Part shown: in pieces, positions 48,277-56,638 of the stretch
Numbering within the stretch: position 1 is the stretch's first letter
Layout: every line of letters starts with the position of its first letter
Source of the DNA: CAZGNZ01 sp964527215
GTDB lineage: Bacteria; Fidelibacterota; Marinisomatia; SCGC-AAA003-L08; JACNLC01
DNA length: 56,674 bases
NCBI GenBank assembly: GCA_964527215.1
Contig: CAZGNZ010000029.1
Span: 1 to 56,674, forward strand
Reading direction: 5' to 3'
Translations under genes and position numbers: made by a program
The notes under the pieces: model-generated
Told to the model about the DNA's origin: nothing
The model's database searches: none
What the model saw: the letters and a program-made list of their open reading frames with translations, nothing else

Positions 48277-50181
48277 ATGAAAACATTATCGCAGACAAAA
48301 ATAACCGGCATCATATTCCTGATGCTTATGTCAATCCTGCCGGCCGGCACCACTAACGGTCAGCTGAAAGGAACCGTGACGGATGCATCAACCGGCGATC
48401 CCGTAGTCGGAGCCAATGTATATCTGGAAAACAGCCGCATCGGAGCCGCAACATATGCTGACGGAAAATATCTGCTACTGAATATTCCGCCAGGAATGTA
48501 CACCGTAATCTGTAAGATGATTGGATATCAATCTGTCAGTTTTGAAAATGTAGAAATCATTGGCGGTCAAACCGCAGAAATACATTTTAAACTGCTGGTT
48601 TCAACCATGCAGAGTGAAATGATAAGCGTTGCCCCTCCTCCGGCAAATGACAGCTTTTTTCACAGGGTAGGTGCAATGTTGGACTTCGGAAACAAAAAAG
48701 AGCTTACATCAGCGACACTGGCAGCCGAAGCAGGCGGATACCGGGACCACTCCGTGATACAGGATTTCAACACCGAGGAATACGATTTCATTTCTGAAAA
48801 TACTTTCCTGGATGCGCTGCAGAATCCGCTGTCCACTTTCTCCATTGACGTGGATAATGCCAGTTATGCCAATGTGCGGCGGTATCTGAACCAATACCAT
48901 TCCATGCCGCCGGCAGATGCCGTCCGCATTGAGGAAATGATCAACTATTTCACGTATGATTATCCTCAGCCTTCGGGGAAAAGGCCCTTTTCCATTACCA
49001 CCGAGGTGGGTGAATGTCCGTGGGCTCCGGAGCATCAGCTGGTGCATATCGGTCTGCAGGGCCGGAATCCGGACTACAATAATCTTAAGCCTTCCAATCT
49101 GGTCTTCCTGCTGGATGTCTCCGGATCAATGGATTCGCCAGAGAAACTTCCTCTGGTAAAGAAAGCGTTTAAAATGCTGGTAAAAGAACTCGATGGAAAT
49201 GATCGTGTTGCGGTTGTCGTATACGCCGGTGCTGCAGGTCTGGTACTTCAGTCCACGCCTGCACACCGTAAAGATGTGATCCTGGCCGCACTGGACCGTC
49301 TCAATGCGGGTGGCAGTACGGCCGGTGGTGCCGGGATCCGTCTTGCGTATCAAACTGCGCTGGAGAACCACATTCCCGGCGGAAACAACCGGGTGATTCT
49401 GGCCACGGATGGCGATTTCAATATTGGGACATCATCCACCAGTGAGCTGGTGCGGCTGATCGAGGAAAAACGTCAGCAGGATGTGTATCTCACCATCACC
49501 GGTTTCGGAATGGGCAATTACAAGGACGGCCGGATGGAGCAGATCAGCAATGCCGGCAACGGCAATTATTTCTACATCGACAATGTCCGGGAAGCCGAAA
49601 AGGTGTTTGTCCGGGAACTGCGCGCCAACATGGTCACCATCGCCAAGGATGTCAAGATTCAGGTGGAGTTCAACCCGGCAGTGGTGGGTGCATACCGTCT
49701 CATCGGCTACGAAAACCGAATGCTGGAGGCCCAGGATTTCAATGATGACAAAAAGGATGCCGGTGAACTGGGCGCCGGTCATACCGTCACCGCGCTCTAC
49801 GAAATTATTCCCGTCGGCCTGCATTCGGATATTCCAACCCATGATCCCCTCAAATATCAGTCTGCCGAACTCAGCGGCAAATCCCGTTTGCAGGAGCTGA
49901 TGACTGTCAAGCTGCGCTATAAACCCATAGGTGAAGAGACCAGTCTTCTAATTGAAACCGCGCTGGCGGATGAGCACACCCGGCTGAAGCATACATCAGA
50001 CAACTTTCGTTTTTCGGCGGCGGTGGCGGGATTCGGAATGCTGCTGCGGGAATCGGAATTCTCCGGTGATCTGACCTACGACAATGTTTGGCGGCTGGCA
50101 CACAGAGCCATGGGCTCCGATACATCCGGTGACCGTCATGAATTCGTCCGAATGGTGGAATCCTGCAAGCTTATGAATTAA
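48277..50181 (+). CDS. Secreted YfbK-like von Willebrand A protein with carboxypeptidase-regulatory-like domain
   Basis: A 634-residue exported protein. I chose ATG 48277 because CAGGAG lies 6 bases before it and a signal peptide follows (MKTLSQTKITGIIFLMLMSI); the frame is open 39 codons further upstream but without these. Residues 30-110 are a CarboxypepD_reg-like domain (LKGTVTDASTGDPVVGANVY, GKYLLLNIPPGMYTVICKMI). A YfbK N-terminal region (about 180-265, FSIDVDNASYANVRRYLNQ) precedes a vWA domain with the MIDAS motif LVFLLDVSGSMDSPEKLPL near 290 and ILATDGDFNIGTS. A C-terminal DUF3520-like region ends in RHEFVRMVESCKLM. The role is unknown; vWA domains bind proteins through metal. It probably responds to the adjacent sigma system. 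Confidence 0.85.
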   Translation: MKTLSQTKITGIIFLMLMSILPAGTTNGQLKGTVTDASTGDPVVGANVYLENSRIGAATYADGKYLLLNIPPGMYTVICKMIGYQSVSFENVEIIGGQTAEIHFKLLVSTMQSEMISVAPPPANDSFFHRVGAMLDFGNKKELTSATLAAEAGGYRDHSVIQDFNTEEYDFISENTFLDALQNPLSTFSIDVDNASYANVRRYLNQYHSMPPADAVRIEEMINYFTYDYPQPSGKRPFSITTEVGECPWAPEHQLVHIGLQGRNPDYNNLKPSNLVFLLDVSGSMDSPEKLPLVKKAFKMLVKELDGNDRVAVVVYAGAAGLVLQSTPAHRKDVILAALDRLNAGGSTAGGAGIRLAYQTALENHIPGGNNRVILATDGDFNIGTSSTSELVRLIEEKRQQDVYLTITGFGMGNYKDGRMEQISNAGNGNYFYIDNVREAEKVFVRELRANMVTIAKDVKIQVEFNPAVVGAYRLIGYENRMLEAQDFNDDKKDAGELGAGHTVTALYEIIPVGLHSDIPTHDPLKYQSAELSGKSRLQELMTVKLRYKPIGEETSLLIETALADEHTRLKHTSDNFRFSAAVAGFGMLLRESEFSGDLTYDNVWRLAHRAMGSDTSGDRHEFVRMVESCKLMN

Positions 50182-50237
50182 TTGAACTGCGGTACAGAAA
50201 TTACTGGATAAACTTATTTTGAGGGAGAATTATTACG

Positions 50238-52364
50238 ATGCGTGACAGAATAAACAGACACAGGTTACTCAGAATATCATCGCTGCTGATTTGGGCAGTT
50301 CTGTTGAATTCAGTTTTTGGAAACGGTTCAGTCGGCAGGCTGCAGGGGATCGTGTCAGACAAAGAAAGCGGCGATCCAATTCCCGGCGCACAAGTATATA
50401 TTGCCGCACTTGAGATTGGAACGATTACTGATATGGATGGAAAGTTTATAATCCTGAATATTCCGACCGGCAAGTATGATATCACCATAAATATGATGGG
50501 ATATGTGAAGTTCATTCTGCGGGAACTGGAAATTCTGCCGGAAGAAACGAAGCAGCTGGATATCCAGCTTGTCACCAGTTCCATTGAAATGGATGCTGTA
50601 TGCGTTCGAAGTGGGTCCCGGAACCGATTTCGGGAAATGAGAACCAGCAGTAAAACCACCGGATATTCAGGCAGCGAAAAACAGGGCACCGCTACGGTTG
50701 ATTCCCATGTAATAGAAACGCTGCCGACTCGGGAAGTCAATGAACTCTGCACCCTGCGGGCCGGTGGTGTGAAAACGGACTCGGAACCAACCAGAATCGG
50801 GGATGAGGAAAAATACCACTCATTTCATTTTATTCCGCATGACGACTCCCGTTATCGATCAAATCCAGGCCCTCGGAAAGAACCTCTCACGGCGGCATCC
50901 CATAACGACAATGAAGAGTATGTCTATTTCCTGGAATACCTTCAGCGGAGCGGCAGTCTGGGACACGTGAAACATCAGGATTTAAGGGACCGATCCATTG
51001 TTCGAATCGTCAATCACGGCGGCCAGCCCATCCAGAATGCTCTGTATCGGATTGAAACCAAATTCCGGCGGGTGCTGTGGGAAGGACGCACCTTTGCAAA
51101 CGGTGAATCGGTTTTCTACCCGCATGTCATGTTTGAAGGATTTAATCAGGATCAAATGTATCTGACAGTACTGGATAATCAGGGTCATCCATATCACCGG
51201 ATACCGCTATCCAAAGATCTATACGGAGTGAACACGTTTAAGTACCGCCATGGATATCACCGACCCCGGCAGGCGGATATTTTATTTGTTTTGGATACGA
51301 CAGGCAGCATGGCGGATGAAATCATGCAGCTGGAGGATACAATATTCGCGATTCATGCCCAGATTCATCAGCGTTTTCCGGACTTTGAGCTGCGGTTCGG
51401 TTTGGTTCAGTACAAAGACCGCGGTGATTCATACCGGGTGAAATACGACTGGTTCGCTCATGATATTGATCACTTTCAGCATATCCTGCAGTCCATTGAA
51501 TGCGGCGGCGGCGGGGACAAGGCAGAGGATGTACAGGCGGCTCTGGATACGGCCCTGCACCGCATGGACTGGGATCCCGAAGCCATCAAAATGGCTTTCC
51601 TCATCGGTGATGCCCGGCCTCACCTGAACTATGAACAGTATTTTGATTATGTAGATGCCGCCAAGGAGGCCAATGAACGCGGAATCAAGATTCACACCGT
51701 CGGTGCATCCGGACTAAAACCGGCCGGTGAATATATTTTCCGACAGATTGCCGCCCTGACCTACAGCGAATATGTTTTCCTGACTTATGGCGAAACCGGT
51801 GAAAGCGACGGCAGCGGTGTGGGAAAAGTCAGTCATCATACCGGTCTCAACTTTGCTCCCACAAATCTGGATCAGGCAATCGTTGATTTGATCAGCCGGG
51901 ATCTGGGATATCATTCGCAGACGGAATGGGTTCAGGACATTCCGGAACCCAAAATCCCGATGCAGGAAGAGCATTACAAACGGCGGCTGGATAATCTCTG
52001 GTCCCAGATACTGGATCAGCTGTCGGCGGAAAACGGAACCACAGGCATTCTTCCGCCATTTGAATGTGCCGATGACGAACTGCAGGAACTGGCGGATTAT
52101 CTGCGCGGACTCAGCACCATTACTCTCAGCGGCAGCAGTGATATTCAGTTGGTGGACAGGGATCATCTGGATAAGATCCTGGCAGAGAAAGCCTTTCAGG
52201 AGACCGGTCTGGCTGGAGACGAAAAATGGCCGATGGAGCTGCTGCCCGGTGACATCCTGCTGCTGGGAGAACTGAGCCGAACCGGTGTGGAGTCTATGCT
52301 GCTGGCCCGGGCAGTGGAGCCGGACACGGGACGCATTATGGCCGCAGCCAGAATTCGGCTTTAG
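50238..52364 (+). CDS. Secreted vWA protein: carboxypeptidase-like, plug-like, vWA and CsgG/LpoB-like parts
   Basis: A 708-residue exported protein with four parts. A signal lies at 1-30 (LRISSLLIWAVLLNSVFG). A CarboxypepD_reg-like domain lies near 33-115 (LQGIVSDKESGDPIPGAQVY). Near 157-185 a TonB-receptor plug-like remnant reads VIETLPTREVNELCTLRAGG. A vWA domain has MIDAS ADILFVLDTTGSMADEI near 348 and FLIGDARPHLNYEQY. The end (about 610-708) resembles CsgG/LpoB lipoproteins: QLVDRDHLDKILAEKAFQET, GDILLLGELSRTGVESMLLA. GAGGGAGAA precedes ATG 50238. A 56-base gap follows the first vWA gene, so one operon is likely. The stop codon lies inside an inverted repeat of the next element. Confidence 0.8.
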   Translation: MRDRINRHRLLRISSLLIWAVLLNSVFGNGSVGRLQGIVSDKESGDPIPGAQVYIAALEIGTITDMDGKFIILNIPTGKYDITINMMGYVKFILRELEILPEETKQLDIQLVTSSIEMDAVCVRSGSRNRFREMRTSSKTTGYSGSEKQGTATVDSHVIETLPTREVNELCTLRAGGVKTDSEPTRIGDEEKYHSFHFIPHDDSRYRSNPGPRKEPLTAASHNDNEEYVYFLEYLQRSGSLGHVKHQDLRDRSIVRIVNHGGQPIQNALYRIETKFRRVLWEGRTFANGESVFYPHVMFEGFNQDQMYLTVLDNQGHPYHRIPLSKDLYGVNTFKYRHGYHRPRQADILFVLDTTGSMADEIMQLEDTIFAIHAQIHQRFPDFELRFGLVQYKDRGDSYRVKYDWFAHDIDHFQHILQSIECGGGGDKAEDVQAALDTALHRMDWDPEAIKMAFLIGDARPHLNYEQYFDYVDAAKEANERGIKIHTVGASGLKPAGEYIFRQIAALTYSEYVFLTYGETGESDGSGVGKVSHHTGLNFAPTNLDQAIVDLISRDLGYHSQTEWVQDIPEPKIPMQEEHYKRRLDNLWSQILDQLSAENGTTGILPPFECADDELQELADYLRGLSTITLSGSSDIQLVDRDHLDKILAEKAFQETGLAGDEKWPMELLPGDILLLGELSRTGVESMLLARAVEPDTGRIMAAARIRL

Positions 52365-52568
52365 CCCGGATATTTCATGAGACTTCGTAATGAGATGATG
52401 AAAATGATTGATTCTACAAGGCATATGAAGAAAAATGAGTGAAATCGTACTGGACAGTACGTTGAAAACATTTTTCGAGTATAACGCTGTAGAATTGAGC
52501 AGATCCATCATCGTCCGGAAAATGCGAAGCATTTTACGCATAGATATTCTCATGAAATATTCGGGTTA
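52362..52568. repeat. 207-bp foldback (long inverted repeat) element
   Basis: The ends are inverted copies. 52362-52382 begins TAGCCCGGATATTTCATGAG, and 52548-52568 is its complement with 19 of 21 bases matching. Inside, further pairs occur in mirror order: GATGATG with CATCATC, ATTCTACA with TGTAGAAT, GAAAAATG with CATTTTTC, and a perfect centre CGTACT-GGAC-AGTACG (52446-52461). A separate hairpin AAAATGC-GAA-GCATTTT lies on the right arm. No protein frame is seen. It looks like a miniature inverted-repeat element or a very long RNA hairpin. The vWA gene's stop codon is its first three bases. Confidence 0.8.
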
Positions 52569-52707
52569 GGGGTGATTGGCTTTACGAGGTAAGAGAAAGG
52601 GACGGAATACTACAGTAAAACAGAAGACCGGCAGAATCCGGAACGTCCATTAAGAGGGGGGACTGATCCGGATCCTCCGGTCCTGCATTCTCAGCTGTTC
52701 AGGGGGC

Positions 52708-53661
52708 TTATTTGCCCATAAAGTATTTCAAATACTTGTTGTCTGTTGACAGAATGACCCTTGTCGTGGTGTCCAGGGTGGCTTCGTAGGTTTCCAGAGC
52801 TTTCAGGAAGTTGTAGAAATCCGGTGCCTGTTTGTACGTATCGGCATAAATTCGAACGGCTTCTGCATCGGCATTCCCGCGAATCGTCTGTGCTTCCAGA
52901 TATGCCCCGGACAGGATTTCTTTTTTGCGCTGTATCTGAAGACCCAGAATTTCCTGTTTCTTTCCCTGGCCCTGAGCACGATATTTTTCAGCAATCCGGT
53001 TTTGCTCGGAGATCATTCGGTTGAAGAGTTTTTCCTGCACTTGTGGATTGTAGCTGATCCGCTTGACCTGAATGTCAATGACCTCAATTCCCATATCCAC
53101 ATCGGACAAATTCTGGGTGACATTGTTCAGGACATTGCCGATGATATCCAGACGGGCACCGCCCCGCTGGGACAGTTCCTGATCTTCCAGTTCCTGCTCC
53201 GTCATGGTCTCGTCCTGGGTTTCAACATCATGCATGGTCATGGCCCGGTTGGTGCTGCGGATGATTTCGATCATCACCCGATTGGTTATTTCATCCCGAA
53301 TGGCACCGTTAATAATGTCATCAATACGGGACTGGGCGATCATTTCATTTTTAGCAGATTTATAAAACTTGAGAGGATCTGAGATTACCCACCGGGCAAA
53401 AGCATCGATGTAGATGAACTTGTTGTCTTTGGTGGGCATTTCATTTGCATCGCCGTCCCATTCCATGATCCGTTTTTCAAATTTGATCACTTTGTGCAGG
53501 AAGGGCATTTTGAAATGCAGTCCGGCGTCCGTGACCGCTCCGCCAATGGGTTTGCCGAACATGGTGACAACTGCCTGTTCCACCTCGTGGACGGTAAAAA
53601 GCGAACCGGATAAAATGATAATAGCCAGCGCTGCGATGATGACAAGTAATACATTCCGCAT
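52708..53661 (-). CDS. hflC: HflC-like SPFH/stomatin membrane protein
   Basis: A 317-residue protein with one N-terminal membrane helix (NVLLVIIAALAIIILSGSLF) and a periplasmic SPFH/band-7 domain (VHEVEQAVVTMFGKPIGGAV, GLHFKMPFLHKVIKFEKRIM). KRISYNPQVQEKLFNRMISE and YRAQGQGKKQEILGLQ lie near 200-235, and YLKYFMGK ends it. With HflK it forms the ring-like complex that encloses and modulates the FtsH protease. It overlaps the hflK stop by one base. Family order hflK-hflC is kept. Confidence 0.94.
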   Translation of the reverse strand: MRNVLLVIIAALAIIILSGSLFTVHEVEQAVVTMFGKPIGGAVTDAGLHFKMPFLHKVIKFEKRIMEWDGDANEMPTKDNKFIYIDAFARWVISDPLKFYKSAKNEMIAQSRIDDIINGAIRDEITNRVMIEIIRSTNRAMTMHDVETQDETMTEQELEDQELSQRGGARLDIIGNVLNNVTQNLSDVDMGIEVIDIQVKRISYNPQVQEKLFNRMISEQNRIAEKYRAQGQGKKQEILGLQIQRKKEILSGAYLEAQTIRGNADAEAVRIYADTYKQAPDFYNFLKALETYEATLDTTTRVILSTDNKYLKYFMGK

Positions 53662-54641
53662 TATTTACCTCCCTTCCCGTCCAGATTCAGAAGGGGCAGA
53701 ACACTTTCGAGCCTTGAATCTATGATGGTTTTTTCAGGAATCCGGGCCAGTACTTTCTCCATGGTTTCATAATACAGACGATCCTGAGTGATGTCCGGGG
53801 ATTCCTGATACTCCTTAAGCACCGCTGCAAACAGGGCCACATCACCTTTGGCGTTATTCACCCGTTCGATAGCGTATCCTTCGGCTTCCTTGATCATTTT
53901 GGCGGCTTCACCTTCTGCCCTGTAGATTTCCTTATTGTACCCCTGACGGGCTTCGTTTACCAGAGTTTCCTGCTCCTGTTTGGCCCGGTTTACTTCGTTG
54001 AACGAATCCGCAACCGGTGCCGGCGGCAGTACATCCTGGAGCTGTACCAGCTGAATATCGATGCCTGCCTCGTAGGAGTCCAGAATTTCCTGCATTGCAA
54101 TTTCCGCATGATCAGCCACCATCTGCCGTTCAGATTCCACCACCTCATGGAAGCTGCGGTCACCGATCATCAGTCGCATCGTTGATTCTGCCACGTCTCG
54201 AATGGTGTTTTCCACATCCCTTACCTTGAACAGGTATGCTGCCGGATCCTTGATGTTATACTGAACAATCCATTTTACCTCAGCAATGTTCAGATCTCCT
54301 GTCAGCATCCAGGATTCATCCCTGAAATCACCCTTTTTCTTAATGCTTCGAATTCCAGGCTGAAGGGTTTGAAAACCAAATTCCTCCTTGTACTGATACG
54401 CCACCTTTACTTTGTACACCTTATCAATACCGTAGGGCAGCTTCAGATGAAGGCCGGGTTCGGTGATTCCTGCAAATTTTCCAAAACGAAGAATGACGGC
54501 ATTTTCGTTGGCCTCTACCGTATAAAAGGATGAAAACAGAACCACCCCGCCAAGTATTATTATCACTGCCAGAAAGAGCAGTTTCCATGGGACTTCCGGG
54601 ATGTTGATGGTGTTACCATCAATATTAATTCTACGTGCCAT
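53661..54641 (-). CDS. hflK: HflK-like SPFH/stomatin membrane protein
   Basis: A 326-residue protein. It has a short cytosolic N-terminus, one helix near 19-38 (LLFLAVIIILGGVVLFSSFY), and a band-7 domain (VEANENAVILRFGKFAGITE, PGLHLKLPYGIDKVYKVKVA). GDLNIAEVKWIVQYNIKDPA and VQLQDVLPPAPVADSFNEVN near 205 are HflK-type blocks, and a charged coiled-coil follows (about 215-265). The glycine-rich N-terminus of E. coli HflK is missing. It is first of the two-gene operon. The role is FtsH control and membrane-protein quality control. Confidence 0.93.
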   Translation of the reverse strand: MARRINIDGNTINIPEVPWKLLFLAVIIILGGVVLFSSFYTVEANENAVILRFGKFAGITEPGLHLKLPYGIDKVYKVKVAYQYKEEFGFQTLQPGIRSIKKKGDFRDESWMLTGDLNIAEVKWIVQYNIKDPAAYLFKVRDVENTIRDVAESTMRLMIGDRSFHEVVESERQMVADHAEIAMQEILDSYEAGIDIQLVQLQDVLPPAPVADSFNEVNRAKQEQETLVNEARQGYNKEIYRAEGEAAKMIKEAEGYAIERVNNAKGDVALFAAVLKEYQESPDITQDRLYYETMEKVLARIPEKTIIDSRLESVLPLLNLDGKGGK

Positions 54642-54920
54642 AAGCGATCTCCTCTCATTAGTGTCAAAAACTGATTTGACTGCCGGTAATATTACAACCT
54701 GCAGTAATGGTCAGGGAAGCAATACCGATTTTGGTGTCTGCTGAATTGCAGCAGGGATTCACTGCCTGCAAACTTCGCACAACACAATATACCCATAGAA
54801 ATCATGACAAGTTGTCGGATTAAATATATCCCCTTAAATTGAGCAGTCTGGCGGATGCAAGATTCTGGTGCTGTCATTCGTCCATCATCAAACCAATTAA
54901 AGCAGGAAATACTGAAAATT
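54642..54920. other. Divergent gap between hflK and the DUF2914 lipoprotein
   Basis: These 279 bases hold no supported gene. They should contain the promoters of hflKC (minus) and of the lipoprotein (plus). I see no clear operator, hairpin or repeat. Confidence 0.4.
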
Positions 54921-55520
54921 ATGAAGATCAAGTGTTTACATCAATGGATTCAGACAGGCGTTATGGGATTTTTAATATTGATGATGGTCCAGGCCTGCAG
55001 TCGTACAGAAACATCCGGATCCGAATCGATAGGATCAGAAACAGCTGACAAACCGGTGAATGAGGCAGGACCGATCCCGGAACCGGCGATCGACAGCCCT
55101 TCGGTTCAAACAGAAGAGATTCAAGATCAGCCAGTTCTCCAGACAGAACAGTCTGTGGAAGCAGAGCAGAGTTATGATGATCAAGCCGTTCAATCCGAAT
55201 ACAGCGTTGTCACCATGACTTTGACCCAAAACGTTCAGGACCGTGAACCGGTGGATTCATTGAAAAAAATATCAGTCAAGGCCGGGCATGTTTATACCCA
55301 TACCGCAGTAAAATCGAAAAAAGCGGGCAGAATCTATCACATCTACAAGTTTGGAGATACTGAGCTGGCAAAAGTCCCTTTGGCTGTGGGGGCATCATCT
55401 GCATGGCGTACATGGAGTTCAAAAACACTGCATTCCGCATGGGTGGGAACCTGGACGATTGAGGTCAGGGGTGAAAATGATCAGCTGCTGGCAGTCCGCT
55501 CCCTTGAAGTAACCAGATAA
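54921..55520 (+). CDS. DUF2914-like lipoprotein
   Basis: A 199-residue protein with a lipoprotein signal (TGVMGFLILMMVQACSRTE; lipobox VQAC, Cys at residue 26). I chose ATG 54921 for this signal over an open-frame ATG 22 codons upstream. Residues 27-105 are an acidic, Q/E/S/P-rich linker. The C-terminal domain (about 110-199) resembles DUF2914: VVTMTLTQNVQDREPVDSLK, AGRIYHIYKFGDTELAKVPL, AWRTWSSKTLHSAWVGTWTI and ENDQLLAVRSLEVTR. The W-G-W-T pattern matches the family's conserved tryptophans. Its function is not established. It is presumably anchored in the periplasm. Confidence 0.75.
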   Translation: MKIKCLHQWIQTGVMGFLILMMVQACSRTETSGSESIGSETADKPVNEAGPIPEPAIDSPSVQTEEIQDQPVLQTEQSVEAEQSYDDQAVQSEYSVVTMTLTQNVQDREPVDSLKKISVKAGHVYTHTAVKSKKAGRIYHIYKFGDTELAKVPLAVGASSAWRTWSSKTLHSAWVGTWTIEVRGENDQLLAVRSLEVTR

Positions 55521-55541
55521 TATTCAGACTTGATGCAGTGG

Positions 55542-55790
55542 TTGAGTCAGCTTCCCACGCAGGGTGATGATGAGTGGGTTGAGGAGTCGTCATCCAACAA
55601 ACAGACCATTCATTGATCGTTATCCCCATATCCTGATTTCTTTCGTTGTTCGCCATCCGAATCGTAGTTCAGAATGCATAGTATTAATAGAACAGGAGTA
55701 CTCAAAACAAGATATTTACCCCAGCAGATGTGAGCTGAAGGAACTTGGGATTGCTGCATCCTGAATCCCATGCCTGCGCTATTTTCCCGG
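55542..55790. repeat. Long direct repeat, copy 1
   Basis: About 250 bases that recur at 56387-56638 in the same orientation with few differences. Shared blocks include GTGGGTTGAGGAGTCGTCA, CCCCATATCCTGATTTCTTT and AAACAAGATATTTACCCCAG. The differences include a one-base indel near the right end. There is no obvious coding function and no terminal inverted repeats of its own. Confidence 0.85.
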
Positions 55791-56010
55791 GAGTGGTGGG
55801 GGTTTGGGATGGGTGAACGTTTGGCCTGGTAAAATAGTGAAATGGTGTATTTGTTCTGTCTGACTTCGATGGCAGGGAGCAGTTTTGTCGTCAGTGGTCT
55901 GTGGTCAGAGCAAGGTCTTAAAAGTATAAGTATTATCGCGCATTCAGGACAATTTCAGACAGTCTGATCAGAAGAGCAGACTGCCGAGATTGGATGTTTC
56001 ATGGTGCGAA

Positions 56011-56064
56011 TGAGATGTTGTTGTTCGAGTCCCGTCTGATTTTCGACGGGACGAGTTAATCTCA
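56011..56064. repeat. Two-tier hairpin GTCCCGTC/GACGGGAC
   Basis: Inner stem GTCCCGTC (56029-56036), loop TGATTTTC, GACGGGAC (56045-56052). Outer stem TGAGAT (56011-56016) with ATCTCA (56059-56064). The sequence just before it (from 55992) loosely resembles the left arm of the 207-bp foldback element at 52362. Confidence 0.55.
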
Positions 56065-56072
56065 ATGAATTT

Positions 56073-56099
56073 CCCCGCCCGTCAGCTGACGGGACGGGG
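56073..56099. repeat. GC-rich palindrome
   Basis: CCCCG-CCCGTCAGCTGACGGG-ACGGGG: a nearly complete palindrome centred on CAGCTG. It follows the previous hairpin by 9 bases. Without a T run it is not a classic terminator. Confidence 0.55.
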
Positions 56100-56144
56100 T
56101 ATCATTAGTGATATAATCATTTTTCATTTCGCCGCCACGCCAAA

Positions 56145-56220
56145 TGGCGGATTTTCAACAAGCGGCGGGGAATGCACCCTGTTACACTTGTCCGTCAGGA
56201 GACGGATTAAAAATCCGCCA
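56145..56220. repeat. 76-bp inverted-repeat element, copy 2
   Basis: TGGCGGATTTT at the left end and AAAAATCCGCCA at the right end are inverted copies. The interior equals copy 1 at 42487-42562 apart from a few bases. It is followed by GCTGGCGGATTC, making a palindrome AATCCGCC-AGCT-GGCGGATT across the right end. CGCCGCCACGCCA just before it is shared with the sequence at 41240-41254. Confidence 0.85.
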
Positions 56221-56386
56221 GCTGGCGGATTCAATGAAACATTCAATCGAGATGAAATTGGACTGCTGCGCATGTTCTTTTGGTTCTTTTCTTCGAAGAA
56301 AAGAACATTCCATTTCAGAGAAATTCATTGCACTGCAACTGCGTTTGGGCTTGGCAGAATGGTGAAAGAGTTTATTGGTTGAATCG

Positions 56387-56638
56387 TTGAGCAGTACTTC
56401 CCCAAAGGGTGATGTTGTGTGGGTTGAGGAGTCGTCAGTCGAACAAACAGACCATTCATTGATCGCTATCCCCATATCCTGATTTCTTTCGTCGTTCGCC
56501 ATCCGAATCGTTGTTCAGAATGCATAGTATTAATAGAAGAAGAGTACTCAAAACAAGATATTTACCCCAGCAGATGTGAGCTGAAGGAATTTGGGATTGC
56601 TGCATCCTGAATCCCATGCCATGCGCTATTTCCCCGAT
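56387..56638. repeat. Long direct repeat, copy 2
   Basis: Second copy of the 55542-55790 unit. The two copies enclose the 76-bp element and the GC-rich hairpins, suggesting a composite structure, or a duplicated spacer into which smaller elements were inserted. Confidence 0.85.

Noticed and set aside
52362..52568. Integron attC-type recombination site
   Set aside because: The element is palindromic but lacks the GTTRRRY / RYYYAAC core sites at its ends and no integrase is nearby.
56024..56036. GTTCGAGTCCC string resembling a tRNA T-arm
   Set aside because: No flanking 5-bp T stem, acceptor stem or anticodon arm could be drawn; it is part of the GTCCCGTC hairpin.
56065..56382. 105-codon plus-strand frame in the terminal repeats
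   Set aside because: It reads through the 76-bp inverted-repeat element; no ribosome site and no conservation of the frame between copies.
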